Assembly: GCF_001949145.1 (NCBI RefSeq)
Contig: NW_019091372.1
Coordinates: 1,086,239 to 1,150,238, forward strand
Direction of reading: 5' to 3'
DNA length: 64,000 nucleotides
Origin: Acanthaster planci
Taxonomy: Eukaryota > Echinodermata > Asteroidea > Valvatida > Acanthasteridae
Under the pieces are notes generated by a model. The model was not told where the DNA came from. It was given only the letters and a program-made list of their open reading frames with translations, and did not search any database. The position numbers and the translations under genes are program-made. Below, piece after piece: positions 42,772 to 55,309 of this stretch; the stretch's first letter is position 1, and each line of letters opens with the position of its first letter.

Positions 42772-45579
42772 TTAAATTATACAATACCAGGGGTTAGATC
42801 GCGCAAGGCATGGTAGGAACCAACACTTGGCGCGGCAAGATCGTTCTCATGGGAACGAGGTTGTAAGAGACGTGCTTTGACAGGGCGCATGATAGGTCAT
42901 CAGTTTGTGTGGTCTTGTGACTTCATACGCGCAACTCGCAAACCACTACGTTTGCAAGCAGTGCTAATATCTCGCTCGGTACCGGTACACGTTAATGTAA
43001 AACCTAATGTAAATTGTCAATTTTCACTAACTGTTATCCATGGAGCCTGTCATTTTTGATTACTTCTTCCGTTGGTATTGGTGTCTGATTGCTAAACTTT
43101 TATTCGACGAAGCGGTGCAAACGGTACAATGTATGTCCAGTAACAGTAAAGGATGGCACGTCGTGTGTGGACGTGTATAACCGTTTGCAAGCGAAACCTT
43201 TCTATCACTCATGATAACACTTAACCTGTTTCACTTGCACTCTGGTGCAGCTGCTTCGTGCGTGACTAAATGTTGGCCTCGGAGTCAAGGTGAAGGAGCC
43301 GTGCACTCACCTATGGTTTATTAATCATGTTTCAACACCAGAAATTCACGCCTTGGAGACGTTGGGTAAATTTGTCGGATAATTCAGAATGAAATGTGGT
43401 CAGCGATGTTTCGATGGTTCTGTGCCTTGGTGATTGCTTCACACTGATGCCAGATTAGAACACACGGCAATCATTTTATGCCCAGTGCAGTCTTACAGGA
43501 AATCAACCGGTCTTAGCGGTGGCTGTTGCAGAGCCCCTGAAACCCCCGCTGTTTCGATAAGTAATCCACATTGCGTTTCACGTCGTGAAGGACATAACGG
43601 GACAATTGGCTTATGTTGAACACCAGGACGTTGTACATGCATCTGCCGGGTCATAATATTCAAACTACCCAACCATTGGCGCATCCGCTGTCTTTACGTG
43701 AGGAAAAACACAACTTTGGGGGGGGGGTGGAATAAAATATTATTTTAAGGGTTTGAGGAGGAGTTTGTCTTGGGTGGTTCAAATTGTTGTTTGGGCCCGC
43801 ACCGCTTACGGACGTTATAGCCAACTTTGTGAAACGTGGTGGAAGATTCTCATCTGCTGTAACACTGGCAAAATGCGGCTCGAGATTTACGGCAGATATC
43901 GGTATCGAACTGCCCATGCCACAAATACACACAAAAAGAATGGAGGCTACACCAGTCATGTTATTTCAACGCTCCCTTTTCCCACGTGAATCATGTGAGT
44001 TGTTACGTCATCTCCCGTTACCTATAGCTGGATTCTGCGAGATGAGTATGTATCGTGCCGGATACTTTATCAAGGACACGTTCTGGTTTTGCCGATCCGG
44101 GGGTATCCGAGGACGCTTGTTTTCGTATATGGATCGATACATGAATGTACATTTCGCTTTTTGCCCTCTACGTTTTTCTAGGGGATCGACGTGTGCGGTG
44201 ACGGCATTATCTCGTCAGACGAGATGGGGCCACTTTGAGCTGTCAACCCCGGCCTCAGTGGATCGAACCAGCTCTGGCAAATCGATTTCAATTCCCGGAA
44301 GGCGTTACCCGAATCTCTCCGCTCCGAGTTTATTGAAATAGAGCATTTTGTGCTCACCGAGACACAAGTCACTCCGAAAATCCCGATATTCTTTGGGGGA
44401 ATTGACTATTGCCGAGTGACTGAGACGGTGTAAATAAAAATTAATCACAGGGAAGATAAGCTGGAAAGAAACGCGATGTGGTGTCAGCCGATTCACCGGT
44501 TCAATTTAATTGGTTTCTGCAATCGAGGAGCACCGTGAGAAGATGCCTCCTGCGAGAGAAGATTTGACATATCCTCTCCTTTTCACGGTGCTGCTGTTGC
44601 CTGCAGTGATTTTGAGACCCTGGTCGTACTGATCGGCGTCCCCTCCACAAAATCAGTTTAGGAGTTATATGGGGCATTTTACGATTGCTTGTAATTGAAA
44701 AACTCAAAGGGCATCGAAGTTGAAGTGCGGCGTCAGCCAAAGGATCCTGACGGCATTGAGGCAGTTACGCTTCCTTTGGAGTGTGCAAATCAGTTATTGG
44801 ATGTGTTTTGTAATGGCCATTTATTTGTACTTAAAAAAAACCAATTGATGCAAGAATATCTCCAAATGTAGCTCTTTTTAAATTGCAGTTTTAATTAAAG
44901 CGACATTGTTTGAAATAAGTTATTTCTTTTGGAGTTCTGCGGGCTCCTCTTCCCTAAGGCTTTTATGCCAATTTAAAAGAGTGCCTTAACAAATGCATTA
45001 TACTGAATGCAGACGGTCCCTGAACCCCGTGTAGTTTTCAGCCACTGATTTGGAAAACTGCAGGCTTGCATTTCGTCGAAGGAGGACGAGCTGGCGGTAG
45101 CGACACGCAAGAAACATCTGAAGGTTCAGGAGAAAAGAACCAGTGGAATCCATGCTTCGGGCGATGTGCTCTGGCCATCGCCGAGATATTCGGAGAACGA
45201 ACAGATTAGAAATGTTCCCATTCTTTGACTGCTCCTGCGATCTGTCAGGCGTGCTCAATTCACACCTGCCTCGTCACCAGCGATGCAACTTTCCCCGTGA
45301 TGTCCGCCTGGTGGATTGACTGACGCAAATGCAGCCGGGGAAAAAAACGCCACCGTCTTCCTTTTACATGCTTACGTCTTGCGCATCGTGTTCACGTATC
45401 CACACAGGAATATAATAACGTGAATCGAACGGGTGTTGAGAAGGAATAATGGCGATAGAAGCAATGGTCAACCACTGCCTATTGAAATAAGCGATGGTGA
45501 ATAGGGAAATGTATGTTTCGCAGTGAAAAAAAACTGTTGACAGTAAGGATTCCAATACACCAAAGGGTCCGAATGAAAG
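42772..45579. other. No gene recognised
   Basis: It includes a long open frame from a non-ATG start (43784-44341, 185 codons) that is Cys/Arg/Ser-rich with no domain and is probably chance. Confidence 0.4.
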
Positions 45580-45594
45580 TCTAAACAGGAACGT

Positions 45595-45804
45595 ATGATG
45601 AAGGATTCTTCTATAAGGGAAAGCACCGTTGTGTCTGACCACAACACGAATACATTTGTGGACGGACAAAAAGCTGTATACGTAAAAGATCATTTCGTAA
45701 AACTTGTCAAAGTGCTCGCAGTTTCGCCTGTCGTGGTGCAGTTTCACTTCGACGCGTTTGACAAATCTGATCAAGATAGAATCCTTTACGGTGGTAGCAA
45801 TTAA
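45595..45804 (+). CDS. Small open frame of protein-like composition, unrecognised
   Basis: It starts MMKDSSIREST and continues through NTFVDGQKAVYVKDHFVKL and VVVQFHFDAFDKSDQDRI to a stop at 45804 (69 codons). The frame extends upstream as KSKQER to a stop at 45574. The mix of acidic, basic and alternating hydrophobic residues looks more protein-like than neighbouring frames. A longer (152-codon) frame overlaps on the other strand, and no splice sites or family are recognised. Treat it as a possible small gene, a retro-pseudogene scrap or chance. Confidence 0.2.
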   Translation: MMKDSSIRESTVVSDHNTNTFVDGQKAVYVKDHFVKLVKVLAVSPVVVQFHFDAFDKSDQDRILYGGSN

Positions 45805-48800
45805 GTGACTGATCTCGTTCACTTTGTAATCATGCTAAACAGAACAAAAAATTGAGGCCCGAATTACCGCGGTAAGTTTTGCGGTAAGATAAAGAGCGCG
45901 CAGCAGGCCTTTGAAAACTATAAAAATAGTAGCCGCAATTTTGACCATGACGGTTTGGGATTCCGTGACCAAGCGAATTCACATGTTGAACGACCCAGCA
46001 CGTAGGCCTGCACCACTCCCGCGGAGGGAAGGAGGTTGACTTGAGATGGAGCGGTACCGGTAGTTTACCGCGCGCGGCCCGTGTTTAGATTTGTCCGTCG
46101 ATTCGACACGCACGACCGGGAGATTTATAGCTTAAGCAGGCCTAGAGTGTTTAGCCCGGCCGGGTTGATCTATGACGCGCTGCTGGCTATTTCTCGCCAC
46201 TTCATTTGTCAGTTTGTGCGTGTGAGGCAGAGCACGCTGCACAAATCATCGCGCGCCAGTGCCCAGAAGCGCGCGCTATTTGTTGTGACTGTGTTGGCCG
46301 TGCTTTCCCAAAGCGTAATCTTACCCAACCCCATCGCCAAGCGCCGGCAACGGAAGTAAACTGGATGTCACCTGCAATTATGTCTATTTATTTTGGATCG
46401 ACTTCGTCGGGGTGAAGAGAAGGTTTCAATCGTGCGAGTTTGGCCTCCGTTAAAATAACAGCTGCTGAGCTGACTGTAAATCAGACAGTGTGAAAAAAAA
46501 CTCTCAAATAAAAAAAACAACAGCATCATTTTCTTTTGAAATATAGAGTGCGCAGTAAAATTCAAAGAATTGTTTTTGCCTTGGTGGTGTATTTATTTCA
46601 TGGTATATTTAAAGCATTCCCTTGAAACAAACAAACGATTGGCTTATGCATTGATGTATCGTATGCCTGCTAGTATTAGTGTAACCGCGTTAATTAGGTC
46701 ACGACGGCCATTCACTCCTTACAGGGTTCTCTTCTGTACCAACGGCGAGGTTCATGATGCTGCGAGGCAGCCGTGGATGGTGTTGTAGGACAAAAAGACG
46801 CGAGTCATTCCTTCCAACGAGCCGACAGCACGATTCTTAGAGGGGCCAACGCGTGCCTCGGTTAACCGTTACTGCCATCCGGTGTATTTTGCCGGTTGGT
46901 TATCTAAACACAGCCCGTAGTGGGGCTATGGAACCGGTCGATGTTGATGCTGGTATACCACACCTGCGAGAGACGTGCGGTACTTGAGCAACGAGGCCGT
47001 GGCATCCATATCTCAATGCTAGTGAACAATTTTGACGAGTGTGATACATGTCACTTCAGAAGGGCCGTGCGTCCTTCCTGATCGTTAAGAAGATATCACC
47101 GTCAGGAATTTGTGTATCAAACAAGGCAGAGTTCGATCATCAATCAAATCAAATTGCGCTCACCTGATTCTTCCCATTTCCAATTGCCACCCATTTAAAG
47201 CCAAGGGAGGCGCAGACGCAGTTATGTTATGTGTCCCCGAACTCTATTGTCTACGTTACATGAGACTTAGACTGTACCCATATCTGTTGTCTAGAGCTAG
47301 GTCTTGGTCTTCCCTTTATTGAAAATACGTGGAGACGCGCTGACAGTAGACGTAGACGTATAGCTCTGGAAGCCCGTTTCGGACACGGCCTAATTATACC
47401 GAGGAAACGACATTCCTGTGGTTGCACCTGTGGGTCTTTATTATCGTAGACCTCCCCATTGAGCCCCACCCCCATGGTCTCTCGACCAATCACAGCTTGG
47501 ATTAATGTCTGACATGCGTTCACGGTCGTATGGTATTGGAGAGAAGCGAGCGTTAATTGCCCACATGCTCAGTAGGCGGAGATAACCGAATCGGTCCACT
47601 CACGCGCACGTTCTTACATTTGGGGCGCGCACGCATTTCGGCAAGTCACTGCAGCACTGGAAAGGGTAGGTGCAATCTGGCAATGAAACTGCTTAATGCC
47701 AACCCCCCCCCCACAGTGCACCTTTGTGTTTCACTTACCCTCATTTTCAATTTTTGTCTCGGTTTCAAATGGTAGGCCTGTGTTGCTACCTTTTTGGTTT
47801 CGCCAATGATGTTCATATTAAGCAATAACCTCAATGTTTGTTTGGTTCGTGCACAAAACTCAACATTTTTGTTTGAAATTTTGCTCAAAGTTTTCTCTTC
47901 TCTGGAGGTTCATCGTTGTGTAAAAATATAGCAATAAACAAAACGTTAACTCTTTCTAAGAAATGTTTCAAGTGAGTAAATGGTGGGTTCAAAATTTGAA
48001 CAGAAACACCTGTGCAGCGAGCCGTGTCTCCCCTAGATGACATCACAGCAACAGCGCCCTCAGTTGTCATAGATAATTCTAAATGTTGAAAAGTTTACCT
48101 TTCGACGTATTTAATCCAGTAAGGATGCCAAATAGTTTCTGTAAAATGAAGAAGAGTAACAGTTGAAGAAAAACTTGTGTCGAAGAAAAATTCATTGCAG
48201 CTACACTTTAAGAACAAATATGTTGCAGTAATTGAAAGAACACAGGAAACGTGGGTCGCTGTTCGAAGCTCGAGACGATCAGCCCCAAGCCTGGAGCATC
48301 TCGCAGATCCTTGTTGCAAATATAAATTGCTTTTCGTGAGTTCCCGTGGAAGTATGATAGCTCCGGTGAAGTGATTGTGGGAAGTGCCTGTCGTCGCCCG
48401 GAGTCAGTCGTCGTGAGATAGCAATGAATGTGTAATGAGTATAAGGCGGCTCGCCGCACGCCTCACGACCAGACATTAATGGGGCGCGATACCGTGAATA
48501 CCTATTCCACTCAACCTTTACCCTAACAGTAATCAGTCCTTTTCGTTAACTCTTCGATTTTACTTTGCGGGCTGTGAGATCAACGAAAGTTTTTCCATGC
48601 ATGTTCTCTAAGTTCAGTGCAGATAAGGCAGTAAGTTGAATAAATGCCATTGAATGAAGTGGGTCAGTCTTCTTTATTCTGTATGAACTCCTTAAATTTG
48701 TGAGAAGCTTAATGGTAAGCATTCACCAGTCCATGTAATAAATATTAGCTGATACGTGGGACATTGCACTGTCTGTATTCCGACGTATACATTCCCGAAC

Positions 48801-48832
48801 GATATCTTCACCATTCAAAAGCCTATAACAGA
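45805..48832. other. No gene recognised; CpG-dense stretch at about 46.0-46.35 kb
   Basis: The segment at 46010-46350 is rich in CpG and GCGC words (ACCGCGCGCGGCCCG and similar), unlike its surroundings. This could mark an unmethylated promoter. The 92-codon frame across it has no domain. Confidence 0.3.
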
Positions 48833-48954
48833 GGGTTTGCATGGCTGCCATTCTCGCAGGCCGGTGCTTTTATTCCGCAGGGTATATGCACAAAAGAGCC
48901 TGTTTCCCTGTGGAGCGAAAGTATTGCCCTGCAAGATGGCTAACACGCAAAGCC
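48833..48954. mobile_element. 116-122 bp foldback family, copy 2
   Basis: It matches the element at 18954-19069 along its whole length: GGTTTGCATGGCTGCCAT at left, GCAAGATGGCTAACACGCAA at right, and CTTTTATTCC/GGAGCGAAAG arms. Several substitutions separate the two copies, so neither is recent. Confidence 0.8.
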
Positions 48955-51900
48955 TTTATTGTTTGTGAAACTGTGGTGGCGGCAGTCTGTTTCCATAAAT
49001 TAAGAACCGGTTCCTGACATATCAACGGTCGGGTTCCTAGGCACCCTGCAGTTGAGATGCATAGCGTAGGGACAGGCGTCTCATTAACGTGATTCAGATA
49101 CAGCAATGGCTTCAATCTGTACATCTGTACTATTTTGAATTTTGTCATGGTTATAAGTGATTATTTTACACCGATTAAATATTTCAACACATCCTGCTGA
49201 AAAAAATTCTGCACATAAATAGTACTTTAATAAGTGTTTTTCCCTTACGACTGCCGCAATAGATTCGACAGCCTTCCCTCGCGAGCAGAGCTGCCGGTCT
49301 TGGCCTTAAACTTAGACACCGTCGAAAAGTAATCTCCTTACTTCTAATCCGCGCATCCCCCGTCGAGAGTTGCTCCCTCATCGGGCCATTTCGCCGCTTG
49401 GGTCTCAAAATTGAGACAGGGCTTCAGGCATTCAAATTAATTATGCTCCACTTTCATGGGGGGGGGGTTAAGTATACGTTTCAAAGTGCGCTCTGTTACG
49501 ATTTCCTTCCCATGGGAAACTAAAATTTCAATTCACTAACTTATTTTTCAGGAATTTCAAAGAAAGATTCATATTTAAGTCATTCAAAAGATATCTATGT
49601 CCTTTTGTCTTAAGCAGAATTTACGATTTGTAATTTTACTGCAATAGGGAAATCTGCCACAGCATATAAAAACAGGCCACTAACTTTGTATCCTGCGTAC
49701 ACTTTCCAGATTTTGATATCACTATTTTAACGAAAACATCTATCTTGGCTCTAAAATTGCGCTCAAACCATCTGCAGTGTTCGAGAAAATCCCACGAGCT
49801 TCATTTGGGGCAGATATTTCAACAAAATTAAAAACGTCTTGGGACTATGCCACGGTGATACCTCTCTAAATGTTTACCCATTGTGAATTGGAGAATTTTG
49901 TATACCTTCACCTTTCCACAACTTGGCTTCTGCTTGTACAGGCTGTGGCCTCTATGTTTTCACAGTATACAGTTTTTATCCAATTAATTATTTCACAGAG
50001 AAGCGAGCCTTCAGTGCGTGGAAGGCACCCCTCAAAAGACAACAGCTGAGAAAACAATGGCCAATCGGCAACTTTTTTTTTCTACAAGACGCACTGCAGA
50101 CATGCTATACCTTGGCAGAGAAGCTAGCATGGAATGTAACCTCAGACATGCTATACCTTGACAGAGAAGCTAGCGTGGGGTCTAACCTCAGTTGTGTGGC
50201 ATCGTTCCATCCCTTGTTTATCTTTCATTTCCGGACAATCCAACCCATCTCGTTTGCTTGCCACAGAGTTTCATAGGTTAGGCTATATGGAATAATCCAG
50301 TATTTTGATTTCCATAATGGTAAACGTGACCACGGTTGTAATGCAACTTCTACTCCCCCCCCCCCGCTGGGAGGGATCACATGTGACGGTCGTTGACGAG
50401 CCCTTTCTGAACTATATTATGCTATTTTTATTTTCAAGTGAAGGAAAACAAACAAATGTTAATGTACACTTTTAAAGGCCGTCGTGTATCCCAAATCAAA
50501 TTTTCCTTGAAATTTTTTTCATTTTCCAGCAATAGTTCAGATATCTCATACCAGTTTCCCCCTCACATGAATGCACAATTTCATCCATTTCTTTTTTATC
50601 GACTAATTCAACATCCTGTCTCCATCATCTGTCTCCTTGAAAAAAGGTGGATTTCCCCCTTCTGCATGCTCAGATTTAACTTAATATCCACATCCGAATT
50701 GATACCATAATTATGATAATGTTCCGTTTTGCGTGCTGCACTTCCGCGCAATGATTATGCAGTTTGGGGCGAGTGATTAGGTTACCTATGCCGCGCATTT
50801 TGCATGTTGTCTGCCGGCGTGATGGCGAGATATAAAAATGCGCTCAGGCCGACGCGTTCGACGCTGGAAAAGGTGTCAACGCCGGTGAATTGAATCGGTT
50901 AGGGTCTACGATCGATACCAGACTGCATTTGCCCCAGTTTCTGTTTTCAATAAAGTGCTGTGATTTCCGGTGATATCAGAACATTGAGGGTCATTAACAC
51001 AAAGCGTATGGGCCCTCGTTTGTTCATTCACTCATAATTAAGGCTTTTTAGGGCCGCAATGCGATTGTATTTGCGTTATATTTACGCAGGAGTTTCGATT
51101 AGTAAAATTCAATGATCAGGTGGGAACTATTGATTTTGTGGATATCATCTGAACGGTTGATTTTCCTTGCTGGTACGTTCCTCCGACATGGATGGTCACG
51201 CCTGCAGCTTGTTGTCGCTGACTTCAGGGACACCTGGTATCCTCTTGCAGACACTGCAGAAGAGCAGTCACGGTCTTGGCTGTGAAAGTGGCATATGACG
51301 TAGAAAAAACACCTGTTAAGCTGTCTATAATCGTGACCTTGGTTGAAAGGTAATGGATTTGAAGCACAGGATTTAACCTTTGCCTATGCTAATCATAGCA
51401 TTTAGACCCAAACATTTTGCTCACCGGTGATTTTTACCGCACAGAGCACATAATACCGTCGAAGCGATCTATCGATTGAACGACTTCGATCATAGTCTGA
51501 TAGGAACGTCTTTTGAGCAGGCAAGGTACTTATATTTCTTTCTTTCCTCCCCTTCCTGTTGTCTGACTTCCGTATTAAGGGAAAATCATGTTATAGATGA
51601 GTTGGTTTTTTCTCATGGGGAGCAGACCTTCTTACTATTTTAGCAACACTATCCGATTTCTGCTGGCATTTTGTCTTGTGGTGCGACGTCGCTCGACTTG
51701 GCTCTCCTGATCGCTCCGTACTTTGATTTAATTTTCTGTGGCCAAGAAAGTACATTTGAAGTGTGGGGCGAACATGAAACCATAATAGCGTTTACACGCG
51801 TCCGTGTACGAGCTGGGGATGATGTCTCCTATATTTGGCAAGAAGCCAGTATCATCCTCTTTAATTTCGACCGCATTCTCACCTCTGCGCGTCGCGCGCC

Positions 51901-54765
51901 TTTTCTGGGACGACTCTCCCCGTTAACTCGATTAGTTGTTGCGACTTGAGCGGGGGGGAGATGCTGTGTGGCTGGCTATGAGCGCAGTCAGAGCGAACAG
52001 GCACTGTGTAAACGCAGTGAGTGATCAAATCTTTGATCGAATTTCAGGACGCCGTGGTTTTCCTCCCCCCCCCGAACGGAACATCAGGGATCCGCTTCAG
52101 TGCATGCAGTGCAAGGCACGTAGCCTCTCAACGAACCAAGGAGATCTTAGCGCAGCACGGACAGCGTGTGAAGGTAATCGCTAACGTCATGCTTGTGCGT
52201 GTCTTGCACGCGTCCTGTTCTCGTGTTCATGTGTATCTAGTGTTCAGCGCAAACACATTCTGTCTGAGAAAGACAAAACCTCCAACTTGTGCGTGGTGGC
52301 ATTACCCGGCTTGAGCATTTACACATTAATCCAAGAGTGAATGTTTGTTAAGCATTATAAAAAGTAAGACAAATTGCCCATGAAACCTGACGACAATTTG
52401 GGCGCCAGCCTGGGTTAAGTAGTTGAACGCCAGAAGGAATGAGTGACGATGGTCTAGCTTTCCGATGAACCAAAGAGCAAAGTTTGCTCTATGGATTGAC
52501 ATTTGTCGTTTTCACTGGGTGCACATCACTCAATAGGATATCTTCCATCAGAACCCACATTTCGCCTAATATTGCCTCCTTTGACATGTGGACAGCTGTT
52601 TTGCAGGTATGACAGTGCAGTATGTTTAATTATTCACGTGGATCTTTAGAATTGAAAATTAGGGTTATTTCACTTTTGCTGGGAAATTATTCAGCCAGCG
52701 CCGGTTGCGTGAAAGATGGATCCAACCACTCACCGTGAGTGCCTGCGCTGCAAATGGAGTTTATCGAAATTAAATGTCATTGGTCGTTCGGGCTCAAAAG
52801 AATTAAGGGTCGCAAAGCGTTATCGTTGGCACTGTTTTCACGAAGATTGAGTCTATTTTACTGACAAGAAAATGAGGACGTGTGGTAAAAATATATCAAT
52901 ATGTAATATATTCTTTTCCAGAGTTATTTTTACTGTATTGAAAGGCGTTTGTCCGTCCTCGATATCCGTGCTTGTTGTGATGTATACTTTTCTAGGGTGA
53001 ATAAGTAATAATAATATTCACAAAATAGCACCGTTTCCCCAAGCAAACCACCCTCTATAATTGAATTGCTAGTGGTTCTGAAAATCGATAGACATTTAAG
53101 GCGGTCAGAAACACGATGGGATCGTGGGGACCAATTAATTAGGAATCGTTTGTAGGTGGAAATGTCTTGTATCGAGAATTTCCCGCTCGTGCGACATTTT
53201 AAGTGACACAAACTACCAAATGCTTTATAGGAATCCATTTAAATGGTGCGTTTTGTGAAGCAAGGCTTTTTGTATGTTGGTGTAAACGCCAAAATTCGTG
53301 TGACTTTTGTCACTTCGTGAGAGCCGTGACGAGTTCTGGCTCTGCTGTTCATTTCGCCATTTGTATTTGCAAAAGAGAGCGAGAGGAAGAGGTTTGGGGA
53401 GGAAGAAACGTTGCTTAAAATTAGTATCGTCGACGGAATGGTCGGGCGATTCTTCGTGAAAAAAATCAGGACAGAAACCAGTTTGAATGGGAAATATGCT
53501 TTGGAATATAGTCAACTTGGCGTAGCCTCGAATTCTGTTTGAAAACACGTCATGAGCTATTCTGGTTTGTTAATCATACGACCGAGAAAAAAACTATGGT
53601 CCAATTATCTTTCTTGCAACCGAACCGAAATGCAGCCTGAGCACAATATTACTGGTGTGTAATAATTCATCTGTGAGCGTTTTGTGTAATACCACTTGAA
53701 ACGCCATGCACGATTTGTATTGGCCCTGCGCCGCGCTGGTCGAGGGCGCTGCGTTTTGAATCCCTATGGGCTGGCCTCGTGTGTGTCTATCAATCCACTG
53801 GATGCTCGACAGAGGAACATACTGTACTGATGACGTGGGCCCAATTTCACGGCGCTGCTCAGCACACGATTTCACTCTAACAGAGGCTCCACGTACATGT
53901 ATTTCGTGGAGATGGTAAGCAATCACAGCCAAAGGCATGCTAACCTTGGAGGAAAAAAATTGCTTGAACTTAGTGACGTAACAACAGAAATCTCTATGCG
54001 TGCAACCAATAGAACAACCACGCCAAGCACCTCTATGAAATGGTGCTTAAGGAGAGAAAAGATTTCTGCTAAATTTAGTGCGATTTTGCTGCTCTTAAGC
54101 AGCTCCGTGAAATTGGTTGCTGGTCACGAAGTGTCCGTCAATTACAATTTTCAGTGCGTGTCGCATCCTGCCATCTTCCTGTGACACAAGACTCAATTTT
54201 TACCGGGCTAAGTCAAAATCAAACTTCACTTAAAACGGTCGTGTGACTCGTCGATGTCCACCCCCCCGTTTCGCTAGAGACATCAGAGGATCCCGGCACT
54301 TAGTGGATGTTTTGTCAAGGCCATCACGCCCACACGACAGAAGATTATCATCTGCGATTGGTAATTGAAGACTCCTTTTTCTTAGACCACGGCAGACGAC
54401 CAACCCTGAAAAATAAGCAGAAACATTCCTCGTTACTCAGAATTTTAATGCCCTACACACATAATTCTCACATTATTCTACCATGTAAGATTAGAACGTC
54501 AAGACAGCCTTGAATTTTACCGGATCTCGATTCTTCACCGCATCTAATAACACCTGTATGTTCCGACACAGAGCCCGGCCGTCGTTGCATGCGATTCACG
54601 GCATTAAGTATTCCCCTCCTGATCTGCCGATATTTCCCACCAGGCTGCAGTACCGATCAGTTGGCATCGCCAAGCGCCGGTCGTGGTTTTGAAGTAGCCG
54701 GCCCGCGAGTAGCAAGGGAGTTTCGGGGCGTTTATTGGATTTCGTCTGGTAGTATTTTTTTTCAG
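48955..54765. other. No gene recognised; one short tandem duplication
   Basis: It holds the 46-bp duplication at 50097-50188. Homopolymer runs (G, C, T) are frequent. No exon or RNA gene is supported. Confidence 0.4.
50097..50188. repeat. Tandem duplication, 46 bp x 2
   Basis: CAGACATGCTATACCTTG starts a 46-base unit at 50097 that is repeated at 50143 with a few substitutions (GGCAGAG/GACAGAG and others). Confidence 0.88.
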
Positions 54766-54858
54766 GAGGCGCTGACTGCTCCTCGAAATCGATGAACGTT
54801 TCTCCGGATCCGCGAAAGAAAAACATGTCCCAGGCACCACGGCGGCCGTCCGCTGCAG
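54766..54858 (+). CDS. Candidate internal coding exon of an unrecognised gene
   Basis: A strong acceptor (TAGTATTTTTTTTCAG ending at 54765) and a good donor (GCTGCAG|GTGCGT after 54858) enclose 93 bases with one open frame, phase 1 in and out. It reads GADCSSKSMNVSPDPRKKN then MSQAPRRPSAA. The Pro/Ser/Arg/Lys-rich text resembles a disordered linker with a basic patch, as in many nuclear proteins. No family is recognised. A neighbouring candidate exon lies at 55135-55309, but the phases do not join directly at that acceptor. Confidence 0.27.
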
Positions 54859-55134
54859 GTGCGTTTGTCTTGTGGCCCCATATTGTTGAGGTGTTTGTGA
54901 TATAAAATGTACGGTAACAAGGTGAGGGGTACCTGTCGTTGCCACAGGATATTTGGAGAACTCTAGCACGGATTATCAGTGCTGGAGAGTCTTCTCTGTG
55001 TGGCCAGACAAACACCTAAGGGCGTCATATTTTTATCTGAATAAAATTGAGTCATGCGGTATAGTTGCCATACACGTTGAGATGGAATGATGTGTCTAAG
55101 ATTCTTGTACGATCCAGGCTTCATTTTGTGACAG

Positions 55135-55309
55135 GCTAAATCACTGGGGCTGAAAACTGAATTTGTCTTCGCCAGACTGAGCACCAAAAACCATTGGCCA
55201 CAGCCGACAGTCCTGGATGTTGGGGTGTTGGAAGACGAGTGGATTGAAAACGTCTACGTCCGTGGGACAGTTACATTCAGAGATCTGCACAAACCTAAAG
55301 TCATTCCTT
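55135..55309 (+). CDS. Candidate coding exon of an unrecognised gene
   Basis: An acceptor-like TTCATTTTGTGACAG ends at 55134 and a good donor CATTCCTT|GTAAGTTGG follows 55309. The frame between is open for 58 codons and reads AKSLGLKTEFVFARLSTKNH, then DVGVLEDEWIENVYVRGTVT and FRDLHKPKVIP. Alternating hydrophobic strands with a GTV centre look like a beta-sandwich. A distant likeness to carbohydrate-binding CBM21 folds crossed my mind but is too weak to assign. Upstream in frame is a stop, so the exon cannot begin earlier. Chance remains possible. Confidence 0.3.

Noticed and set aside
43784-44341. 185-codon open frame on the plus strand
   Set aside because: It has a non-ATG start and Cys/Arg/Ser-rich text without a domain. 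About one such length is expected by chance in six frames of 64 kb.
45364-45822. 152-codon open frame on the minus strand
   Set aside because: It is rich in Phe, Tyr, Ile and His with no domain, and overlaps a more protein-like frame on the other strand.
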